Below are positions 57,057 through 64,000 of a stretch of DNA of 64,000 nucleotides, piece by piece. Position numbers and translations under genes: made by a program. The notes beneath the pieces were generated by a model that ran no database searches, was not told where the DNA came from, and worked only from the letters and a program-made list of their open reading frames with translations. Origin of the DNA: JAWKIJ01 sp041394325 (lineage in GTDB: Bacteria; Actinomycetota; Acidimicrobiia; Acidimicrobiales; Microtrichaceae); NCBI GenBank assembly GCA_041394325.1, contig JAWKIJ010000001.1, positions 310,001-374,000 on the forward strand, in the 5' to 3' direction. The stretch's first letter is position 1. Each line of letters starts with the position of its first letter.

Positions 57057-58823
57057 GTGTTCTCCACAGTGCTGATTGCAATCCGGGGCGAAATCGCCGT
57101 CCGGGTCATCCGGGCGTGCAAGGAGATGGGCATCTCGACCGTCGCCGTCTACTCCGAACTGGACCGCGATGCACTGCACGTCCGCCTGGCCGACGAGGCA
57201 TACGCGCTGGGTGGTCAGACCGCTGCGGAGAGCTACATCGACCTCGACAAGTTGATCTCGGTGATCCGCGAGTCGGGGGCGGAGGCGGTACACCCCGGTT
57301 ACGGCTTCTTCAGCGAGAACAGCGACTTCGCGAAGGCCGTGACCGACATGGGCGTCGCGTTCATCGGCCCGGGACCCGCCGCGATCGACGTCATGGGCGA
57401 CAAGATCTCCGCCCGACTCGCGGCCGAGAAGGTGGGCGTGTTCGGGGTGCCCGGCACCACCGACCTCATCACCGACCCCCAGCAGATCCTCGACTTCGGA
57501 GCGGAGCACGGCTATCCCATCGCGATCAAGGCGGCGTACGGGGGCGGTGGCCGCGGCATGAAGGTGGTGGCCGACGCCGACTCGGCGGCCTCCGCGTTGG
57601 AGTCCGCCCAACGCGAGGCGAAGGCCTACTTCGGTCGCGACGAGTGCTACATGGAGCGCTACCTCACACGGCCGCGTCACGTCGAGGTGCAGGTGCTCGC
57701 CGACTCGCACGGCAACTGCGTGTACGTCGGCACCCGCGACTGCTCCGCGCAACGACGCCATCAGAAGCTCATCGAGGAGGCGCCCGCCCCGGGCATCCCC
57801 GCCGAGACCATCGCGGCGATGGGCGAGGCGGCCGTGAAGGTGGCGAAGGGATGCGACTACGTCAACGCGGGCACCGTCGAGTTCCTCTACGAGGACGGCG
57901 GCTTCTACTACCTCGAGATGAACACCCGGCTCCAGGTCGAGCACTGCGTGTCCGAAATGGTGAGCCAGACCGACCTGGTGGAGTTGCAGCTCCGAGTGGC
58001 CGCCGGCGAGCCGCTGCCCTTCACCCAGGACGACATCGTGATCGACGGCCACGCCATCGAGGTGCGAATCAACTGCGAGGACGTGGCCGGCGGCCGCTTC
58101 CTCCCGTCACCCGGGCGGATCACCAAGCTGCGCATCCCCTCGGGACTCGGCGTCCGTTGGGACGGCGGTTACGAGGAGGGTGACGAGATCTCCCAGTTCT
58201 ACGACAACCTCGCGGGCAAGCTCTGCGTGTGGGCGAAGGACCGGCCGACCGCGATCGCCCGGATGATCCGCGCCCTCGACGAGTTCGTCATCGACGGCGT
58301 CGCGACCACCATTCCGGCCGACCTGGCGATCCTCCGGCACCCCGACTTCGCTGCGATCGAACACTCGACGAAATGGGTCGAGAACGAGCTCGACCTCAGC
58401 GGGATCACCTCCAACCCCACCGGACCGGCGCCCACCGACGACACCGAGGCCAAGGTGCGTCGCGACGTCGACGTCGAGGTCAACGGCAAGCGCTTCTCGG
58501 TCTCGATGTGGGTACCGGAGTCGGCCGCCACCTCCGTCGCGGCGGGCGGAACGTCCCCCAAGGCCAAGACGCGCCGCGCCGCGTCGGCCGGCGCCGCTGC
58601 CGCAGCCGGGTCGGGGACGCTGACGGCACCGATGCAGGGCACCATCGTCAAGGTGTCGGTGGCCGAGGGCGACACGGTGGCCGAGGGCGACACGGTGTGC
58701 GTGCTCGAAGCGATGAAGATGGAGAACGCCATCGTCGCGGACAAGGCGGGGACGGTGACACGCCTTGCCGTCGAGGCCGGGCAGTCGGTGAGCTCGGGAG
58801 ACGTGCTCGCCGTCGTCGAGTAG
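57057..58823 (+). CDS. accA: Acetyl/propionyl-CoA carboxylase alpha subunit (biotin carboxylase plus biotin carrier)
   Basis: Biotin-dependent carboxylase subunit of 588 residues that charges biotin with CO2 for malonyl- or methylmalonyl-CoA formation. Biotin carboxylase domain (1-450): VHPGYGFFSEN, the glycine loop AAYGGGGRGMKVV, YMERYLTRPRHVEVQVLADS, EMNTRLQVEHCVSE. C-terminal biotinyl domain (about 520-588) with CVLEAMKMENAI, Lys about 554. An Ala/Gly/Lys linker joins them. Oddity: residue 9 is Ile in LIAIRGEIA, where the family has a near-invariant Asn. The GTG start at 57057 has GGAG close by. The beta subunit is not in the window. Confidence 0.92.
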   Translation: MFSTVLIAIRGEIAVRVIRACKEMGISTVAVYSELDRDALHVRLADEAYALGGQTAAESYIDLDKLISVIRESGAEAVHPGYGFFSENSDFAKAVTDMGVAFIGPGPAAIDVMGDKISARLAAEKVGVFGVPGTTDLITDPQQILDFGAEHGYPIAIKAAYGGGGRGMKVVADADSAASALESAQREAKAYFGRDECYMERYLTRPRHVEVQVLADSHGNCVYVGTRDCSAQRRHQKLIEEAPAPGIPAETIAAMGEAAVKVAKGCDYVNAGTVEFLYEDGGFYYLEMNTRLQVEHCVSEMVSQTDLVELQLRVAAGEPLPFTQDDIVIDGHAIEVRINCEDVAGGRFLPSPGRITKLRIPSGLGVRWDGGYEEGDEISQFYDNLAGKLCVWAKDRPTAIARMIRALDEFVIDGVATTIPADLAILRHPDFAAIEHSTKWVENELDLSGITSNPTGPAPTDDTEAKVRRDVDVEVNGKRFSVSMWVPESAATSVAAGGTSPKAKTRRAASAGAAAAAGSGTLTAPMQGTIVKVSVAEGDTVAEGDTVCVLEAMKMENAIVADKAGTVTRLAVEAGQSVSSGDVLAVVE

Positions 58824-58833
58824 CGCTACGGCG

Positions 58834-59349
58834 TCACACCCGCAGCACGACCGTGCCCGCGGCGCGATCGTGCCAGCCGCGTCGGTAGGGATCGAACAGC
58901 ACCCAACCGAACACGACCGGCTCCACCATCGCAAGGACGGCGGCGGGAGCGCCCGTCGGCATCGCCAGCGTCAGCAGGGAGCCCAGGAACGGCACGATCG
59001 CCCGCATCACGAGCTGATGGCCGTTGGGGTGGCCTCCGGAAGCGAACCCGGCGACCCGCATACCGAAGAGGAGTTTGCCGGGTGTCGCCCGGAACAGCAG
59101 GAGGAAGACCACCTCGTACGCGACCGGGATCACCACCGCGAGCACCGATACCCAGTGAGGCAACTGGCGAAGCGACATCTCGGTGCCCTCGAATCGAAGA
59201 TACGGCCAGTGGAGCGCGAGCCACGGGAGCGAGAGCACCAGGAAGTCGAACAGGCGCGCCGCGAGACGCAACCCCAGGGAGGGCATCGAGCCCGGCCCCG
59301 TATGCGGAAACACCGGCAACGGTGCCCGTTCGGACTCGTCGGTCAACAC
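58834..59349 (-). CDS. RDD-family membrane protein
   Basis: A 171-residue membrane protein of the RDD family, function generally unknown. LGLRLAARLFDFLVL carries the R-x-x-x-x-D element, TPGKLLFGMRV the second motif, and GWHDRAAGTVVL the closing Asp motif. Four TM helices are predicted. It is convergent with the carboxylase gene, only 10 nt away, and downstream of the lpdA-like gene on the same strand. GTG start. Confidence 0.82.
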   Translation of the reverse strand: MLTDESERAPLPVFPHTGPGSMPSLGLRLAARLFDFLVLSLPWLALHWPYLRFEGTEMSLRQLPHWVSVLAVVIPVAYEVVFLLLFRATPGKLLFGMRVAGFASGGHPNGHQLVMRAIVPFLGSLLTLAMPTGAPAAVLAMVEPVVFGWVLFDPYRRGWHDRAAGTVVLRV

Positions 59350-59389
59350 GGCCCGGGCCGTCCGGGCCGCGTCTGGACTCCCCGCACGG

Positions 59390-60811
59390 CTACTCGGCCG
59401 CGTCCATCAGCGCCTCGGCCAGCGCCGGATGGACCAGCAGGCTGTCGGAGATGTCGGCAACCCGCAGGCCGGCGGTGACGGCGAGGGCGATCACCGAGAT
59501 CAACTCCGCCGCGTGGCGCCCGACGATGGACCCGCCCAACACCACTCCGGTCGCCGGGTCCGACACCAGCTTGACGAAGCCTCGCGAGTCGTTGTTGATG
59601 AGCGCCTTCGCCGTGGAGGCGAACGGCACCTTCGTGACCCGGACCTTGCGGCCCTCGGCAAAGGCATCCGCCTCGGCGAGGCCGACGTCGGCTATCTCGG
59701 GCTCGGTGAAGATGGCCGACGCCGCCTTGTCGTAGTCGAGGTGGCGATGGGCGACGATGTGCATCCCCATGACGTGTTCGGCGATCTTGCGGCCCTGCAT
59801 GGCCGCGACCGAACTGAGCGGCAGCTTGCCGGAGAGGTCACCGGCCACGTACACGCTGGGTGCCGAGGTTCGAAGGTGGTGGTCGGTGTCGGTGACGTAG
59901 CCGCCGTCGAGGCCGACGCCGATCCGCTCGAAGCCGATGCCCTCGGAGTTGGGAACCGAACCGATGGCCAACAACGTGTGGCTGCCCTCGATGACGCGTC
60001 CGTCGTCGCACAGCACCCGCACACCCCGGGTCGACGCGGCCCCGGTGGACCCGTCGACGGTGGACGGGCCCACCAGTTCGACACCCTTGGCCCGTGCGCC
60101 CTTCACCAAGGTGACGCCGCGTCGGACGAAGTCATCCTCGAGCGCGGCGGCGACCTCGGGGTCCTTCTGGGGAAGCACCTGGTTGCGACTCACGACGAGG
60201 GTGACCTTGGCGCCGAGGGAGGTGAACATGTGGACGAACTCCACGCCGGTGACCCCCGAACCGATGACGACGAGATGCTCGGGGATGACCTTCGGCGGGT
60301 ACGCGTCGCGGGTGGTGAGCACCCGGTCGCCGTCGGGGGTCGCCCAGTCCGGGATGCGGGGCCGACTACCCGTGGCGACGAGGATCGCGTCGGCCGCGAT
60401 GAGTTCGGGGCGGGGGTCCGGCTCCTCGTCGGTGGGCGACGCGAGCGCCTCGACGGTGTGCTCGTCGACGAGCCGCCCCACTCCCATCACGATGCGCACG
60501 CCTTGGCTCTCCAGGAGCCGGCGACCCGATGCCTCCAGGCGGTCGATGATCCCCGCGATGTGCTCGCGCAATGCGTCGAGGTCGAGGCCGGCCGCGGTCG
60601 TCTCGAGACCCATCGACTCGGCCGCGCCGAGCGCGCCCCACGCCGAACCCGCCGCGATCATCGCCTTGGAGGGGATGCAGTCCCACAGGTTGGCCGCACC
60701 ACCGATGACGTTTCGTTCGATCACGGTGACCTCGGCGCCGAGACGGGCCGCGTAGGTGGCGGCCTGCGCGCCGGCGGGTCCGCCACCGATGATCACGAAC
60801 CGCATCGACAT
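59390..60811 (-). CDS. lpdA: LpdA-like flavoprotein (NAD(P)H quinone reductase/dihydrolipoamide-dehydrogenase fold)
   Basis: FAD-dependent pyridine nucleotide-disulfide oxidoreductase family, 473 residues. FAD motif IIGGGPAGAQAATYAARLG, NAD(P) motif VVIGSGVTGVEFVHMF, VYVAGDLSG, and a C-terminal dimerisation domain. The redox pair is incomplete: GGAANLWDCIPSK keeps the second Cys but has Ala where the first belongs. The same change is seen in mycobacterial LpdA (Rv3303c), which acts as a quinone reductase and not as a lipoamide dehydrogenase. The ATG at 60811 is chosen for TAGCCT 7 nt upstream. Confidence 0.86.
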   Translation of the reverse strand: MSMRFVIIGGGPAGAQAATYAARLGAEVTVIERNVIGGAANLWDCIPSKAMIAAGSAWGALGAAESMGLETTAAGLDLDALREHIAGIIDRLEASGRRLLESQGVRIVMGVGRLVDEHTVEALASPTDEEPDPRPELIAADAILVATGSRPRIPDWATPDGDRVLTTRDAYPPKVIPEHLVVIGSGVTGVEFVHMFTSLGAKVTLVVSRNQVLPQKDPEVAAALEDDFVRRGVTLVKGARAKGVELVGPSTVDGSTGAASTRGVRVLCDDGRVIEGSHTLLAIGSVPNSEGIGFERIGVGLDGGYVTDTDHHLRTSAPSVYVAGDLSGKLPLSSVAAMQGRKIAEHVMGMHIVAHRHLDYDKAASAIFTEPEIADVGLAEADAFAEGRKVRVTKVPFASTAKALINNDSRGFVKLVSDPATGVVLGGSIVGRHAAELISVIALAVTAGLRVADISDSLLVHPALAEALMDAAE

Positions 60812-60818
60812 CGACGCG

Positions 60819-60824
60819 AGGCTA
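60819..60824 (-). promoter_or_regulatory. Probable -10 of leaderless lpdA-like gene
   Basis: TAGCCT on the minus strand, 7 nt before the ATG at 60811. Confidence 0.45.
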
Positions 60825-60972
60825 TCGGCGGGCTCCGACGCGAATGCGAAGCCGGTGACGGGCGGGGCGAGGCGCCCCACACCCACCGGCGACGGAGAGC
60901 CCCTCGGTAGCGACGCTGCGGCTCGGGGTGTCCTCCCCGGGGGGTGGACCGGGCGCGTGACCGACCGCTGTC

Positions 60973-60978
60973 TACGCT
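60973..60978 (+). promoter_or_regulatory. Probable -10 of leaderless coiled-coil gene
   Basis: TACGCT, 6 nt before the ATG at 60985. Confidence 0.45.
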
Positions 60979-60984
60979 GTGGCG

Positions 60985-61287
60985 ATGGCCGGCGACGCAT
61001 CGGGGGAAAGAGCGCGACCGGCGGGCCGTCCGAAGGCCTCGCGGACCGAGGCGTTGGAAGCGGAGAACGCGGCGCTCAAGCAGGACCTGTGGACCGCGCG
61101 TGACGCGGCGATCGGCGCGATCGCACAGGCCGGGACCCTCCGCGCCCGCAACGCCGAACTGGAGGCAACCGTGGCGCAACTCCACATGGAGGTGCGCCGG
61201 CTGGCCCGCGTGGAGGAGTCGATCACGTTTCGGGTGGGCGACGCGGTACTCAAACCGCTCAAGGTCGCGCGCCGCCTCACACGCTGA
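60985..61287 (+). CDS. Small coiled-coil protein preceding glycosyltransferase fusion
   Basis: A 100-residue protein: basic disordered start, a continuous heptad-like coiled coil (about 20-75, EALEAENAALKQDL through LRARNAELEATVAQL), and a terminal SITFRVGDAVLKPLKVARRL. A coiled coil ending in S-x-(T/S)-(F/Y)-R-(V/L)-G-x-(A)-(L/V)-x-x-P-L resembles the tails found on many polysaccharide glycosyltransferases. Here it is a separate gene 12 nt upstream of one, so a scaffold or oligomerisation partner is plausible. A GTG at 60979 is an alternative start. Confidence 0.6.
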   Translation: MAGDASGERARPAGRPKASRTEALEAENAALKQDLWTARDAAIGAIAQAGTLRARNAELEATVAQLHMEVRRLARVEESITFRVGDAVLKPLKVARRLTR

Positions 61288-61299
61288 TAGCTGTCCGGC

Positions 61300-64000
61300 G
61301 TGAGCGTTCAACAGGGGGACCACCGCGTCGATCCCCCGACGCCCCTGCCCAATGTGGGGGTCGTCGTGCTCAACTGGAACGCGGCGTGGCTGACCGCCCG
61401 CTGTGTCCGCTCCCTCCGCGCGTCGACCTATCCCTCGCCGCGACTGCGCATCCTGATCGTCGACAACGCGTCGATCGACGGCTCGGTGCCGCGGCTGCGT
61501 CACGATCTCGGCCGCGTCGAGGTGTTGGTCAACGAGGCCAACGTGGGTTTCGCCGAAGGGATCAACCGCGGAATCCGGGCACTGTGGGACGACTGCGACG
61601 CGATCGCGCTGGTCAACAACGACGCGGTGGTCGAACCGGGATGGCTCGAACCGCTGGTCGCGGCACTCCAGGGCGATCCGCGTCTCGCCGCGGCCGCGCC
61701 CAAGATCCTGCTGGAACAGGCTTTCGCGTCGTTCGGGCTGACCGGTCACGGGGTGGTCGAGTCGATCACGGTCGACGGGGCCGATGTCACGCGCAAGGTC
61801 GTCCTGGACGGTGTGCGAGCGCAGGCACATCCGACCGAGCCGTTCCAGATGCTGCGCCTCGTCGAGGGTGCCGCCACCGTCGCCGTCCCCGTCGGCACCG
61901 CATGTCCATCGACGGTGCCCGAGACCGTGACGGTCGAGTTGGAGTGGTCGCCCGCCCCGGCCGGGCCGGCCGACCTCGAGGTCGTCGAGGTGAAGGGCAG
62001 TTGCCGGGTGCTCGACCACGGTGCCGGGGGGATCCGATTGGAGCTCGGACAGCTCGGGACCGAAGCCCACGAGCGGATCAACAGCGTCGGGATCGAACTC
62101 ACACCACAGTGCGAGGGCTCCGAACGCCACTTCGGACGGGTCGATCGGCACTTCGACGCCACCGAGGTGTGGGGCTTCAGCGGCGGGGGCGTGCTGTTGC
62201 GGACGGAGGCGCTTCGCAAGGTCGGCCTGTTCGATCCCCGATGGTTCGCCTACTACGAGGATGTCGATCTGAGTTGGCGGCTCCGACGAGCGGGATGGAC
62301 GGTCCGCTGCGAGCCCGAGTCGGTCCTGCGCCACCTGCACGGTGGCTCCGCCGGGCCGGAGGCCGCCGGCTTCTTCCTGCTGAACTACCGCAACTGGCTG
62401 TTGACCGTCCTGCGCAACGGCACGGCCCGACAGCGGACCGCCGCGTTGGGGCTCGCACGACGTCACGCGTGGGGCTCGTTCCGCCGCAACGTGTTCGGTC
62501 GCGCCAGGCGTGGGCAGCGGATCGACGCCCGCCTCACGCGGGCGTGGTCGGGTGTGCTGGCGGCGACGGTCTCGGCGGCGCCGAAGGTGCGTCGCCGGGG
62601 GCGCGAGAACCGATCCGGTACGCCGGTGGGGGTCGTCGCGGTGTCGGGAGACGCCGCCGGACCTCCCCGGCTGATGGCACCCACTCCCCCACGCGCGCCT
62701 CGTCCACGCCCGGGAGGACCGACCCTCGTCTACATGGACGTCACCGAGACGCTCCGATCGGGTTGGCGTGCGGGAATACAGCGGGTGGTGTGCGAACTCG
62801 CGCGCGGCCTACCCGAAGCACGAGCCGACCTGGAGCTGGTGCCGATCCGCTGGTCGGAGCTGCACGATCGGTTCCGCCGGCTCGACAACGACGAGTACGC
62901 CGCGCTGTTGGCACCGACGGCCGACCAACAGCCAACCCCGCGGCCGGCACCGCCGTCCGTGCCCCGGCGTGTGGTCGGTGCCGTGGCCAGGGGCCTGGGT
63001 GTCGCGGGTGTCGTCCGGGCAGTGCGTCGACGACGGGCGTTGGCGTCCGAACCGGCGTGTCACAAGACGCTGCTGTTGGATCGACTCGAAGCGGGTTCGG
63101 TGTTCCTCGACGTCGACGCGTCCTGGAACCTGTCGACCGTCGAGCGCCACGAGTTGCTTCCGGCACTCGTGGCGGCGGGGATCCGGACGGTTCGCGTCCA
63201 GTACGACCTCATCCCGCTCACCCACCCTCAATGGTTCGTGGGGGACCTCCCCACCTACTTCGCCCGGCACCTCGACGCGCACCTCGGCGCCGGCTCGACG
63301 TTCGTGTGCATCTCCGAGCACACGCGCGCGGAGCTTCTCGCCCACTGCCGCCGCGGTGGCCTCACCGCACCTCGCGCCGAGGTCGTGCCGCTGGGGGCGG
63401 ATCCCTTCCACGCGGGTGCCGTCGACACGCGGCCCGTCGACGGGGACCGCGTCGCCGGAAGCCGGGAGATCCCGCCCGACGCGCCCTGGGCCGATGCGTC
63501 GAGGGTGTTCCTCATGATCGGCACCGTCGAACCCCGAAAGGGCCACGACACCGCGATCGCAGCGTTCGGGCGTGTCCGTTCCGCACACCCGGACACCGCG
63601 CTGGTGGTCGTGGGACGAGCGGGGTGGCACCACGGCGACCTGATCGATCGACTCCGACGGGGAATCGACGGCGTGTACTGGTACGAGAACGTGTCCGATG
63701 TCGGGCTCGACGAGTTCTACCGCGGCGGACGTGGTCGTCGTCGCGTCGGTCACCGAGGGCTTCGGACTCCCGGTGGTCGAGGCGTTGCGCCGCCACGTCC
63801 CGGTGATCTCCTCGTCGGGCGGGGCGCTCGGCGAGGCCGGTGGATCACTGGTGGAGTACTTCGAACCGGGTGACGTCGACGGGTTGGCCACGTTGATGGC
63901 CCGGCACGCGGACGAACCGGGCCACACGGACCGGCGGCGGTCGAGGCTCGACGGCTACGAGCCACGATCGTGGGCCGACATCGTGGTCGACATCGCGTCG
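61300..64000 (+). CDS. GT2-GT4 bidomain glycosyltransferase, frameshifted and cut by window end
   Basis: Large two-domain transferase. Residues 15-420 form a GT2 domain: VGVVVLNWNAAWLTARCVRS, VDNASIDGS, LVNNDAVVEPGW and YYEDVDLSWRLRRAGW, with a roughly 140-residue insertion (about 145-285). After a Pro/Arg-rich linker (about 440-475) a GT4 domain begins (VYMDVTETLRSGWRAGIQRV; FVCISEHTRAELL; FLMIGTVEPRKGHDTAIAAF). Near 63725 the frame changes: EFYR is followed in frame 2 by ADVVVVASVTEGFGLPVVEA, the donor-site motif, which continues past 64000. About two bases are missing, or one is extra. Probably builds two successive linkages of a surface glycan. Confidence 0.83.

Overview
The window is GC-rich (about 70 percent) and gene-dense. 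It looks like a chromosomal segment of an actinobacterium. The markers are a mycothiol-dependent formaldehyde dehydrogenase with its metallo-beta-lactamase partner, coenzyme F420 genes (cofD, cofE), DUF3499 and DUF5719 proteins, and the mannose genes (manB, manC) that accompany them in actinobacteria. Class Acidimicrobiia is my best guess, but that is inference from gene content. I saw no rRNA, tRNA, CRISPR array, transposase or integrase.

Layout. 1-5.3 kb: end of a Na+/H+ antiporter, mycothiol detoxification pair, DUF2207 membrane protein, redoxin. 5.4-14.9 kb: housekeeping block ftsX-ftsE-prfB // secA-hpf-comF on the minus strand, interrupted by a plus-strand pstS-pstA pair. 15-24.6 kb: SDR, two unrelated lipoproteins sharing one N-terminal Cys-rich module, ahcY, SIS-domain protein, Trm112-like protein, manB and a radical SAM enzyme. 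24.6-38.5 kb: large membrane proteins for envelope glycans (GtrA-GT2 fusion, 1001-aa GT-C-like protein, GT2-polytopic protein plus DUF5719 plus thioredoxin-like protein), CPBP protease, DUF3499, ftsH. 38.6-54 kb: nucleotide-sugar and glycosyltransferase region (rmd-gmd, cofD-cofE, galE, manC, four transferase-like genes, MFS exporter, UDP-xylose synthase and UDP-glucose dehydrogenase). 54-61 kb: pabB-pabC, birA, biotin carboxylase alpha subunit, RDD protein, LpdA-like flavoprotein. 61-64 kb: coiled-coil protein and a GT2-GT4 fusion cut by the window end.

How the genes fit together. GDP-mannose (manB, manC) feeds gmd and rmd to give GDP-D-rhamnose. UDP-glucose feeds ugd and uxs to give UDP-glucuronate and UDP-xylose, and galE gives UDP-galactose. 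The transferases and GT-C-like proteins presumably use these donors for a cell-envelope glycan. BirA would biotinylate the divergently encoded carboxylase subunit.

Two window-wide properties matter to any user. First, at least nine genes carry frame lesions (usually one missing base), and the essential gene secA has both a frameshift and an in-frame TAG. This points to uncorrected sequencing or assembly errors rather than real pseudogenes. Second, many start codons have a TANNNT hexamer only 6-9 nt upstream and no Shine-Dalgarno sequence. Leaderless transcription is therefore probably common here, and I used this pattern to choose several starts.
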